A DNA stretch of 64,000 nucleotides from Terriglobales bacterium. GTDB lineage: Bacteria; Acidobacteriota; Terriglobia; Terriglobales; Acidobacteriaceae. Under the pieces are notes generated by a model. It saw only the letters and a program-made list of their open reading frames with translations. It had not been told where the DNA came from and searched no databases. Location of the stretch: the NCBI GenBank assembly GCA_035487355.1, contig DATHMF010000020.1, forward strand, positions 1 to 64,000, in the 5' to 3' direction. The position numbers were made by a program, and so were the translations under genes. Shown piece after piece: positions 17,842-25,350 of the stretch (its first letter is position 1; every line of letters starts with the position of its first letter).

Positions 17842-18534
17842 TTATTCTGGCAGGCGCAAACGGTAGCCGATCCAGGGCTCGGTGAGCAGAAACTTGGGGC
17901 TTGCCGGTGTGTGCTCGATCTTCTTTCGCAAACGATTCATGAAGACCCGCAGGTATTCCTGCTCGCCTCCGTAGTCGGGCCCCCAGACTGCCTGCAGTAA
18001 CTCGCGGTGGGTAATCGTCTTGTTAGGATGGGCGGCAAGATAGGAAAGCAGATCGAATTCCTTGCAGGTCAGCCGTATCTGTTCATTACGGGAGATGACT
18101 TGCCGCGCCTTGAAGTCAATCTCAATGTGTCCCAGTTGCAGATTGGTGACCTCGAATTCCGAAGAGACAGCGGCCCTTCGCAGCGCAGCGCGGATGCGCG
18201 CCAGCAATTCAGGCATACTGAAGGGCTTAGTTACGTAGTCGTCAGCTCCAGCATCGAGCGCATCGACTTTGTCTTTTTGGCTGTTGCGCACGGTAAGCAT
18301 GATAATGGCTGCGTCAGAACCGACGCGGATGGCCCGGCAGGTCTCAACCCCGGTCATGCCAGGCATGTTCATATCCAGAATCACCAGATCGAACTTGGCG
18401 GAGCGGAAAAAATCTAACGCCTCGTCGCCGCTGCGAGCGTCGGTAACTTCGTAGCCATGGGTCACGAGTGTGGTCCGCATTACGCGCCGGATCTGTGGCT
18501 CGTCATCTACGATGAGAATACGTGCTTCACTCAC
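17842..18534 (-). CDS. KdpE-like OmpR-family response regulator
   Basis: The 230-residue protein has a receiver domain with acidic pair D10-D11, phospho-acceptor D54 (VILDMNMPGMTG), conserved Thr and Lys (MLTVR, YVTKPFSMPEL), and an OmpR-type winged helix at the C-terminus. The wing region GGEQEYLRVFMNRLRKKIE and LTEPWIGYRL is very close to KdpE. KdpE normally pairs with KdpD and activates kdpFABC for potassium uptake, but none of those genes is in the window. Three arrays resembling KdpE sites lie in the block, one upstream of this gene, so autoregulation is likely. Confidence 0.9.
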   Translation of the reverse strand: MSEARILIVDDEPQIRRVMRTTLVTHGYEVTDARSGDEALDFFRSAKFDLVILDMNMPGMTGVETCRAIRVGSDAAIIMLTVRNSQKDKVDALDAGADDYVTKPFSMPELLARIRAALRRAAVSSEFEVTNLQLGHIEIDFKARQVISRNEQIRLTCKEFDLLSYLAAHPNKTITHRELLQAVWGPDYGGEQEYLRVFMNRLRKKIEHTPASPKFLLTEPWIGYRLRLPE

Positions 18535-18609
18535 GCTGACACCTCCTGCACGTGAGGATCTGAGTCAGCCCGATAGGGCATGATTCAACTATTACGCTAG
18601 ACCTAAGGC

Positions 18610-18659
18610 CATAAGGGAGGAGTAAAGGGTTCGCAAATAATTCGTAAATGAGGTGTAAA
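18610..18659. promoter_or_regulatory. Hexamer array at 11-bp period between regulator and GAF gene
   Basis: Five plus-strand hexamers, CATAAG, AGTAAA, CGCAAA, CGTAAA and TGTAAA, start at 18610, 18621, 18632, 18643 and 18654, each 11 bases apart. The minus strand begins TTTACA-N5-TTTACG-N5-TTTGCG-N5-TTTACT. It lies in the divergent gap and ends 23 bases before a possible -35 for the GAF gene, a suitable position for activation; it is 76 bases upstream of the regulator start. Confidence 0.65.
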
Positions 18660-18682
18660 GCCTCGTTCTTCATTCAATTCGA

Positions 18683-18712
18683 TTGACCCCTGCTTGAACA
18701 CAACATTAAACT
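18683..18712 (+). promoter_or_regulatory. Possible promoter of the GAF-transketolase operon
   Basis: TTGACC at 18683-18688 and TAAACT at 18707-18712 are separated by 18 bases, a reasonable sigma-70 arrangement. It lies directly downstream of the five-hexamer array and 25 bases before the GTG start of the GAF gene. Confidence 0.4.
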
Positions 18713-18736
18713 AGTAAAGAGTTCCTAATCTTCCCT

Positions 18737-19411
18737 GTGGATACCAAAATCATTGATCCGCGCAAGCTTGTGAAGCAGATTGAGCGCATTCTGGCACAAA
18801 AACCGGTCAGGGGAAAGGACGCACCACTGGAGCAGGTGGTTGATCTTCTCTATCAGCAACGGAGATATTCTTCGATTGGTATCTATGCGCTTGTGGGCAA
18901 AAAAATTCTTGGGCTCGCCTACCGAGGGCCAGCATTATCCTGCCTGGAAGTCGCTTTGGGAATAGGTATTGTTGCCCAGAGCGGAGTCATTAAAGCAGCT
19001 CCCGAAGTCAGCCCCCAAATTATCCCTGAAGTGAACCCTGCAATCACTCCACAAACCAGCCAAGCCCTGCCAATCAGTGTGGGTTATACCGATGTTAAGC
19101 GTGGAATTGTTGTTCCCATCAAGGTCGCCGGACGGGTGCTGGGCGTAATTGACGCGGAAAGCGACAGGTTGAAGAGCTTCAGTTATCATGATCAAGTCCT
19201 GCTGAAGCAGGTGGCCTCCCGGGTGGCGCGTTATCTCATCTCAAATGGTAAGGTAGTGATGCAAAAATTACGTAGGCAATCACGGGCAACCGAGGGCAGC
19301 AGCCTTGCAACAGAAACAAACAAGGACAAGAAAATGGCGGTTGACCGTCCGTTGAGCGGAGAGAAGACCAGCAGCCTTAAAGCCACCGCAGGAGAGATGC
19401 TCCACATATGA
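18737..19411 (+). CDS. GAF-domain protein with a proline-rich insert
   Basis: The 224-residue protein starts at a GTG. Residues 25-170 fit a GAF domain: YSSIGIYALVGKKILGLAYRG, quoted as YSSIGIYALVG and ILGLAYRG, then GIVVPIKVAGRVLGVIDAES and DQVLLKQVASRVARYL. An insert near residues 94-118 repeats the pattern PEVSPQI, PEVNPAI, TPQTSQA in the middle of the domain. The last 50 residues are basic and probably disordered. It may bind a small ligand or act as a free-methionine-sulfoxide-reductase relative, but the catalytic cysteines of that family are not evident. Its stop overlaps the transketolase start by ATGA. Confidence 0.8.
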   Translation: MDTKIIDPRKLVKQIERILAQKPVRGKDAPLEQVVDLLYQQRRYSSIGIYALVGKKILGLAYRGPALSCLEVALGIGIVAQSGVIKAAPEVSPQIIPEVNPAITPQTSQALPISVGYTDVKRGIVVPIKVAGRVLGVIDAESDRLKSFSYHDQVLLKQVASRVARYLISNGKVVMQKLRRQSRATEGSSLATETNKDKKMAVDRPLSGEKTSSLKATAGEMLHI

Positions 19412-20286
19412 GCACAGCCTTGATTTCTAACGCAATTAAGATCACCCCGGCCGGCCCGCGGATTGATTCGACCGAAGAACTGAAACGACTCGCCACGCGC
19501 CTGCGCATTGAGATCATAAAGATGATCGGTGCTGCGGGCAGCGGACATCCTGGCGGCTCGCTCTCTGAAGTTGAGTTGCTGGCTGCACTTTATTTCCGCG
19601 TGCTGCGGCATAACCCGAAAAATCCGGGCTGGAGAGAGCGCGACCGCTTTATCCTCAGCAAAGGCCACGGCTGCCCGGCGCTTTATGCCGTGATGGCGGA
19701 GGCAGGATATATTGATCCAGCGCTTTTATCGACGTTGCGAAAATTGGGGTCGCCACTGCAGGGGCATCCGGATAAACGCATGCTGCCGGCGCTGGAGGCC
19801 TCTACAGGATCGCTTGGCCAGGGACTTTCCATCGGGATCGGCATGGCACTGGCGGCGCAGTTAGATAAGCTCGACTACCACACCTTTGTCATGGTGGGGG
19901 ACGGAGAAATTCAGGAGGGCCAGAATTGGGAGGCGGCCATGTTCGCTCCCTATCACAAGCTGAGCAACTTGACTCTCATCGTTGATTACAACCACCAGCA
20001 GCTTGATGGCTTTACCAAAGACATTCTCGACGTGGACCCATTGCCGGCAAAGTTCGCGAGCTTTGGATGGAATGCCGTGGAAATTGACGGCCACAACTTC
20101 GATGAGGTAATTCCCGCTTTGGAAAAGGCGCGGGCGAACACCAACGGTAAACCGGTGGCCATCATTGCCAACACGATTAAAGGCAAAGGCGTCTCGTTTA
20201 TGGAGAATAATCCCAAGTGGCACGGGGTTGCGCCTAAGCCGGAAGAAGTTGCAGCGGCGGTAAAAGAACTGGAAAGTACGAAGTGA
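19408..20286 (+). CDS. Transketolase, N-terminal subunit
   Basis: The 292-residue protein is the thiamine-diphosphate-binding half of a split transketolase. It has GAAGSGHPGGSLS near the start, ILSKGHGCPALYAV, GSLGQGLSIG, and the ThDP motif GDGEIQEGQNWE ending in DYN. Together with the following gene it moves two-carbon units between sugar phosphates in the pentose phosphate pathway. It overlaps the GAF gene by four bases, a coupling that ties a sensor-like protein to central carbon metabolism. The C-terminal subunit starts 176 bases later. Confidence 0.95.
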   Translation: MSTALISNAIKITPAGPRIDSTEELKRLATRLRIEIIKMIGAAGSGHPGGSLSEVELLAALYFRVLRHNPKNPGWRERDRFILSKGHGCPALYAVMAEAGYIDPALLSTLRKLGSPLQGHPDKRMLPALEASTGSLGQGLSIGIGMALAAQLDKLDYHTFVMVGDGEIQEGQNWEAAMFAPYHKLSNLTLIVDYNHQQLDGFTKDILDVDPLPAKFASFGWNAVEIDGHNFDEVIPALEKARANTNGKPVAIIANTIKGKGVSFMENNPKWHGVAPKPEEVAAAVKELESTK

Positions 20287-20395
20287 GAAGTATGAAGCGA
20301 GAAGTACGAATTTACGATTTCTGATTTTCGATTTACGATTTTTACTGTGAGAGATAATTCTGCATTCTTAAATCGTAATTCGTCAATCGTAATTC
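20287..20395. repeat. AT-rich palindromic word array, copy 1
   Basis: The gap between the two transketolase genes repeats ACGATTT/CGATTTACGATTT to the left and AAATCGTAATTCGT to the right, so the two halves are inverted copies that could fold together. A similar array follows the C-subunit gene at 21447-21561. Confidence 0.75.
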
Positions 20396-20462
20396 CCACT
20401 TTGTATTGGCAACCTGGCTCGAATCTTGCGATAAATTTTGAGCATTACTTAACTTAAGAAAA

Positions 20463-21443
20463 ATGCACATGGCGACTACTCCGACAAAACCGAAATTCGA
20501 ATTGAAGATGGGAGCAGCCACGCGCGAGGCCTACGGGCAGGCGCTGGTCGAGCTGGGCACGAAGGACCCGAACGTAGTGGTTCTGGATGCCGATCTGGCA
20601 AAATCAACCTTCAGCGCCAAGTTCCAGGAGAAGTTCCCTGAGCGCTTCTTCACCTGCGGCATTGCCGAGGCCAACATGGTGAGCATTTCGAGCGGCCTGG
20701 CGCTGTGCGGCAAGCTGACCTTTGCTTCTTCATTCGCAGTTTTTCTCTGCGACAAAGGCTACGACCAGATGCGCACCTGCGTTGCCTACCCTCGCGTGAA
20801 CGCCAAGTTCTGCGGCTCACATGGCGGCATCTCCATCGGCGAAGATGGACCGAGCCAGCAATCGGTAGAAGACATTGCCCTCATGTGCGGATTGGCTGGG
20901 TTCACAGTCCTGGTTCCCTCCGATGAATTCTGTGCGCGCGCCCTGGTGCATCGCATGGCGGAGCACGTGGGACCTGTCTACATGCGCACGGCGCGTGCAA
21001 AGAGTCCCATCATCTATTCAGCCGCTGATACCTTTGAGATTGGCAAGGCGAAAGTTCACGGCGATGGCCGTGATGTGGCCATTGTCGCCTGTGGCCTTGA
21101 GGTTGGCTATGCCTTGCACGCGCAGGCGCAACTGGAAGAAGAGGGCATTCACGCCCGCGTAATTGACATGCACACCATCAAGCCGATGGATGACGACGCC
21201 GTCGCCAAGGCCGCGCAGGAGTGCGGCGCGATTGTCACTGCGGAAGAGCACCTGCTTGATGGCGGATTGGGCGCGCACGTGGCGCAGTCTGTAGCCAAGT
21301 CCAAGCCCGTGCCCATGGAGTTTGTCGGCATCCAGGACACCTACGCCGAATCGGGCACGCCCGACCAGCTTATGGAAAAGTACGGACTTACGGCGCCTCA
21401 CATCGTGAAAGCTGTCCACGCCGTTCTAAAGCGGAAGAGCTAG
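20463..21443 (+). CDS. Transketolase, C-terminal subunit
   Basis: The 326-residue protein is the pyrimidine-binding half: TREAYGQALVELG, VVLDADLAKST, FTCGIAEANMVSISSGLALCG with the conserved Glu, and SHGGISIGEDGPSQQS. The C-terminal transketolase domain includes ARVIDMHTIKPMD. It completes the active site with the N-subunit. The start is either the ATG at 20463 or the one at 20469, two codons later. AT-rich palindromic arrays flank the gene on both sides. Confidence 0.95.
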   Translation: MHMATTPTKPKFELKMGAATREAYGQALVELGTKDPNVVVLDADLAKSTFSAKFQEKFPERFFTCGIAEANMVSISSGLALCGKLTFASSFAVFLCDKGYDQMRTCVAYPRVNAKFCGSHGGISIGEDGPSQQSVEDIALMCGLAGFTVLVPSDEFCARALVHRMAEHVGPVYMRTARAKSPIIYSAADTFEIGKAKVHGDGRDVAIVACGLEVGYALHAQAQLEEEGIHARVIDMHTIKPMDDDAVAKAAQECGAIVTAEEHLLDGGLGAHVAQSVAKSKPVPMEFVGIQDTYAESGTPDQLMEKYGLTAPHIVKAVHAVLKRKS

Positions 21444-21446
21444 ATT

Positions 21447-21561
21447 TCTGATTTACGATTTTCGATTTACAGAAACGTGGTTGAATAAATGCTTAACAGA
21501 GCCAATTTATAAATTAAGACTACAGAAATCGTAAATCACAAAATCGTAATTCGTAAATCGT
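21447..21561. repeat. AT-rich palindromic word array, copy 2
   Basis: Directly after the transketolase C gene, words such as CTGATTTACGATTTTCG are followed about 80 bases later by AAATCGTAAATCACAAAATCG, the inverted counterparts. The layout is the same as at 20287-20395. Confidence 0.75.
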
Positions 21562-21568
21562 CCTTCCC

Positions 21569-22381
21569 ATGCCTCGCTACGACTACCGCCAACTCGGACC
21601 AACGCCTGCAGCCGAAAAAACATTTCTTGGCTGGATTGAGTCGCTCGACCGCGAGTTTGCGAACCGCGATCCCGAGCACCGCAGTCTGGCGGTCCGCAAC
21701 GCTCTGCACGAGTTGTATCTCGGCCGCGGCTACGAAGAGCCCAAGCTCACCGAAACCCTGACGCAGCAGGCATTGGTGCATTCTTTTGATCCGCGCAACG
21801 CCACGCTTGAACCCGAATACTACGGCGACGTGGACCCGGCAAAATACGCCGAGCGCAAACCGCTGATCTGGTTCTGGATGATGTATGACCGCTCGCCCGT
21901 CGGGCTGAACCACTGGCTGGGCTTCCGCGTCCGCGCTATGCTGGCGCGGCACATCTTCAAATATTGCGGTAAGAACGTAAAAATCTTCCACGGTGTCGAA
22001 ATCTCCTATGGCTATAACCTGACGGTGGAAGACAACTGCACCATTCACAAATACGTTCTGCTCGATGACCGCGGTGAAATTATTCTCCATGAGGGCAGCT
22101 CGGTCTCCGATTACGCCAACGTGTACTCGCACGAGCATGACCTCAACGACGGCATGATCGTCACCAACGTTGCCACCGAGATCGGTCCTAAGGCACGCAT
22201 CACCTACCACGGCACCGTGCTCAGCGGCGTAAAGATCGGCGAGCATGGCATGCTGGGCGCGATGGGCGTGGCCACAAAAGATATTGAGCCCTATCACATC
22301 AAGGGTGGCATTCCTGCCAGGACGCTAAAGGTTAAAACCATTGCTCCTCCTGGCCAGCCCCCATCCCCTGAGAAAAAGTAG
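21569..22381 (+). CDS. Hexapeptide-repeat acyltransferase
   Basis: The 270-residue protein has an alpha-helical N-terminal half and a C-terminal left-handed beta-helix with imperfect hexapeptides (NVKIFHGVEISYGYNLTVE, GSSVSDYANVYSHEHDL, GVKIGEHGMLGAMGVA). The histidine in YSHEHDL is the likely catalytic base of the maltose/galactoside O-acetyltransferase type. It ends in GGIPARTLKVK, the usual tail of these enzymes. The acceptor is unknown. It follows the transketolase pair after a 125-base palindromic array, and a possible terminator follows. Confidence 0.85.
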   Translation: MPRYDYRQLGPTPAAEKTFLGWIESLDREFANRDPEHRSLAVRNALHELYLGRGYEEPKLTETLTQQALVHSFDPRNATLEPEYYGDVDPAKYAERKPLIWFWMMYDRSPVGLNHWLGFRVRAMLARHIFKYCGKNVKIFHGVEISYGYNLTVEDNCTIHKYVLLDDRGEIILHEGSSVSDYANVYSHEHDLNDGMIVTNVATEIGPKARITYHGTVLSGVKIGEHGMLGAMGVATKDIEPYHIKGGIPARTLKVKTIAPPGQPPSPEKK

Positions 22382-22410
22382 GACGCATTGGCATTGTTGG
22401 CGTCTTTTTT
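22382..22410 (+). terminator. Possible intrinsic terminator after the acyltransferase gene
   Basis: GACGC at 22382 pairs with GCGTC at 22400-22404 and is followed directly by six T residues. The loop is long (13 bases) and the stem short, so it is moderate at best, but the position just after the stop is right. Confidence 0.4.
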
Positions 22411-22425
22411 GAGCAATCGGCGTTG

Positions 22426-22448
22426 ATCCGCGTTCATCCGCGGCGAAA
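22426..22448. repeat. Dispersed 23-bp repeat, copy 2
   Basis: Identical to the word at 1423-1445, again intergenic and about 70 bases before a housekeeping gene (trpS here, sucC there: about 115 bases). Confidence 0.7.
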
Positions 22449-22519
22449 AGATTTGAAACTCGAAACTTGAAACTGTCGCCGTGTTACCATCGTAAAAACC
22501 TTCGTCTCCAGAGAGTTGA

Positions 22520-23557
22520 ATGTCACCTGAAGCAACGTCCATACAAAAACCGCGCGTGCTGAGCGGCATGCGCCCCACCGGCAAACTTCATCTGGGAAAT
22601 TACGTAGGCGCCCTGGAAAACTGGGTGAAGCTGCAGGAGGGTGGTAAGTACGCCTGTTATTTCTTCATTGCCGACTGGCATGCGCTGACCACCGACTACG
22701 CCGATACATCACAGATCAAGCAGAATTGCGTAGAGATCCTGCTCGATTGGCTCGCCGCCGGGCTCGATCCGGAGCGCTCGACCATCTTTATTCAGTCCCA
22801 TGTGCCGCAGCACGCCGAGCTTCATCTTTTGCTTTCCATGATCACCCCGCTGGGCTGGCTCGAGCGTGTGCCCTCGTACAAAGAGCAACAACAGAATCTG
22901 GGCAACAAAGACCTCAACACCTACGGCTTCCTGGGCTATCCCCTGCTGATGGCGTCCGATATTCTGATGTACCAGGCCGACGTTGTTCCCGTAGGCGACG
23001 ACCAGGTAGCACACATTGAGCTGACCCGCGAGGTCGCGCGGCGGTTCAATCAGTTTTATCCGGGAGACGACAAGTTTGTTTTTCCTGAACCGCAGCCGCT
23101 GCTCACGCCTTCGCCAAAGCTGCCGGGCACCGATGGCCGCAAGATGTCGAAATCGTACGGCAACACCATCCTGCTGACTGATCCCGAGCCGGTGGTCCGG
23201 CAAAAGCTAAAACCCATGGTCACCGATCCGGCGCGGGTGCGGCGCACTGATCCGGGCAATCCTGATGTGTGTCCGGTGGGCGACTTGCACAAAATCTTCA
23301 GCAGCGCCGAAACCCTGGATAAGGTAAACACCGGCTGCCGCACCGCCGGCATTGGATGTATTGAATGTAAAAGCTGGGCCGCCGACGCCATTGTGGCAAA
23401 GCTTGCGCCCATGCAGGAGCGGCGGCAAAAATATGAACAGAATCCACGGCTGGCTTGGGATATTCTTGATACAGGCTCAGCCAAGGCCCAGAGGGCAGCC
23501 GAGGCCACCATGCAGGAGGCCCGAGCAGCCATGCAGATGTCGAAGGAATTTGAATGA
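22520..23557 (+). CDS. trpS: Tryptophanyl-tRNA synthetase
   Basis: The 345-residue protein is a class I synthetase: PTGKLHLGNYVGAL carries the HIGH-like motif and KMSKSYGNT the KMSKS loop. The late segment GCRTAGIGCIECK is typical of bacterial TrpS. It charges tRNA-Trp in the cytoplasm. It begins a same-strand run with scpA, scpB and rluB, an order common in many bacteria. Confidence 0.97.
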   Translation: MSPEATSIQKPRVLSGMRPTGKLHLGNYVGALENWVKLQEGGKYACYFFIADWHALTTDYADTSQIKQNCVEILLDWLAAGLDPERSTIFIQSHVPQHAELHLLLSMITPLGWLERVPSYKEQQQNLGNKDLNTYGFLGYPLLMASDILMYQADVVPVGDDQVAHIELTREVARRFNQFYPGDDKFVFPEPQPLLTPSPKLPGTDGRKMSKSYGNTILLTDPEPVVRQKLKPMVTDPARVRRTDPGNPDVCPVGDLHKIFSSAETLDKVNTGCRTAGIGCIECKSWAADAIVAKLAPMQERRQKYEQNPRLAWDILDTGSAKAQRAAEATMQEARAAMQMSKEFE

Positions 23558-23601
23558 TCTGCTTTGGCTGAATGCTGAGTGCTGATTACTGATTGCTTAA
23601 A

Positions 23602-24465
23602 ATGACTGACGTCGTTCCACAACCCGGTTCGAGCGCTGCTGCTGGCAAACCATCCGTAAACAATTCGGTGGTGGCTCAGCGTGTCAGCGACTTCCCTTTT
23701 GCGGTCAGCGTCTCGCAGGTTTATGAAGGGCCGCTGGACCTTTTGCTTGACCTGATCCGCAAGCAGGATATTGATATCTACGACATCCCCATCGCCCGCA
23801 TCACGGCGCAGTTCCTCGCCTATGTGGAGCGCATGAAGCAGTTGGATGTGGATATCGCCGCTGAATTTATTTATACGGCGTCAATGCTCATCCACATCAA
23901 GTCGAAGATGCTGCTGCCGCGCGATCCGGATGCGCCCGCCGACCAGATGGAAGATCCGCGTGAAGAGCTGGTGCAACGCTTGCTGGAGCATGAAAAATTC
24001 AAAAATGCCGCGCAGATGTTACTGCAAAAACAGCAAATCGAAAATGCGGTGTGGTCGAACCCGGCGCTGCGGGAATTCAAGGACGCCGAGGGCACCGAGC
24101 CGGAGCTGGCTGCCGATGTTGTAGACCTGGTGCGCACCTTCCAACAAATATTGGCCCGCGCCCGATCGCGGCCTATGTTGCAGGTGGATGACGAAACCGT
24201 CACGGTCTCGCAGATGATTGATTACATGCGTCGGCGGCTGCTTCTGGAAGAGCGCCCCATACGGCTCAAGCAATTGCTGCAGCACACGCAATCGCGCCGC
24301 ACGCTGGTGTGCGCATTTCTGGCCTTGCTGGAGCTGGTGCGGTTGCAGGCCATCCTGCTGCGGCAGGACCGGGTCTTCGGCGATATCCTGATTAAAAAAC
24401 ATGCCATGTTCGATACCGTCTTCGCCGAGGGAGAATCCGCGGCCGTCAAAGATGATTGGAGATAA
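23602..24465 (+). CDS. scpA: Segregation and condensation protein A
   Basis: The 287-residue product is the kleisin of the SMC complex. I start at the ATG at 23602 (MTDVVPQPGSS) instead of a TTG three codons earlier. The diagnostic N-terminal segment is VYEGPLDLLLDLIRKQDIDIYDIPI, quoted as VYEGPLDLLLDLIRKQ and DIDIYDIPI, which contacts the SMC neck. The C-terminal winged helix includes RRTLVCAFLALLELVRLQ. It joins SMC heads during chromosome segregation. ScpB follows 63 bases later. Confidence 0.95.
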   Translation: MTDVVPQPGSSAAAGKPSVNNSVVAQRVSDFPFAVSVSQVYEGPLDLLLDLIRKQDIDIYDIPIARITAQFLAYVERMKQLDVDIAAEFIYTASMLIHIKSKMLLPRDPDAPADQMEDPREELVQRLLEHEKFKNAAQMLLQKQQIENAVWSNPALREFKDAEGTEPELAADVVDLVRTFQQILARARSRPMLQVDDETVTVSQMIDYMRRRLLLEERPIRLKQLLQHTQSRRTLVCAFLALLELVRLQAILLRQDRVFGDILIKKHAMFDTVFAEGESAAVKDDWR

Positions 24466-24528
24466 CCGTTCCGCTCTGCCGAAGGCCGGCGCGAAGCGCC
24501 TATAGAAAGCCAAAGACAGAGCTTTTTT

Positions 24529-25296
24529 ATGAATCTAAAGTCCAAAATCGAAGCCATTATTTATGCTGCCGAAGAACCGGTCAGCATTGACCAGATGACT
24601 GCCGTTCTCAAAGATGAGTTGGCAGCCGGGGAAGATGCGGGCACGAAGGACGACGCCAAAGAAAAAGTCCGTGCCGCAGTGGAAGAGCTGATCGTTGCTT
24701 TTGCCTCCGACGAACGCGGTATCGAAGTCCGCAAAATCGGCGGGGGCTACCGCATGAGCACCAAGCCCGAGCACCACGATGCGGTGCGTGCTTTTGCGAA
24801 AAGCCTGAAGCCGCCTATCAGGCTCTCGTTGCCTGCGCTGGAGACGCTGGCCGTGATCGCCTACAAGCAGCCCATCACCGGGCCCGAGATCGCCGAGATT
24901 CGCGGCGTTGACACCAGCGGAGTGCTGGCCACGCTCATTGACCGCAAGCTGATCACCACGGCCGGACGCAAGGCCGTAGTCGGCCGTCCGATTCTGTACA
25001 AAACTACAAAGGAGTTTCTGCTGCGCTTTGGACTGAGCGAGCTGAACGAACTGCCCAGTGTGGAAGAATTCGAGAAGATCGCTGGTGAATCGTTGCGCCA
25101 GCAAGGACTGTTTGCCGAAGTTGCCATCGCTGATGCTACTGGCATCCCTGATGCCGAGCCCGAGCCGGCGCAGGCTGCTGAAAACACGGAAGCCGTAAGC
25201 GCTGAAGTTCCCAAAAACGGAGCTCCTGAAATTCAGACTACGGGAGATCGTGCAACATCGGAAGAAGAAGCCAACACTTCGGAACATCTTGGCTAA
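24529..25296 (+). CDS. scpB: Segregation and condensation protein B
   Basis: The 255-residue protein has two winged-helix domains typical of ScpB: LKSKIEAIIYAAEEPVSI at the start, and LPALETLAVIAYKQPITGPEIAEIRGVD in the second, quoted in part as AYKQPITGPEIAEIRGVD. Both are conserved contact regions. ScpB dimers bind ScpA in the SMC complex. The last 60 residues are an acidic Glu/Ala/Pro-rich tail, probably disordered and longer than in model species. Confidence 0.95.
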   Translation: MNLKSKIEAIIYAAEEPVSIDQMTAVLKDELAAGEDAGTKDDAKEKVRAAVEELIVAFASDERGIEVRKIGGGYRMSTKPEHHDAVRAFAKSLKPPIRLSLPALETLAVIAYKQPITGPEIAEIRGVDTSGVLATLIDRKLITTAGRKAVVGRPILYKTTKEFLLRFGLSELNELPSVEEFEKIAGESLRQQGLFAEVAIADATGIPDAEPEPAQAAENTEAVSAEVPKNGAPEIQTTGDRATSEEEANTSEHLG

Positions 25297-25350
25297 GAGC
25301 CAAATACCAACTGCTAAAATGCGCCGACTAAGGACTGAGGACTGTTTTTC

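Noticed and set aside
21536-22297. Long minus-strand frame opposite the hexapeptide acyltransferase
   Set aside because: It is the antisense of a clearly coding gene in GC-rich DNA, and its translation has no family features.
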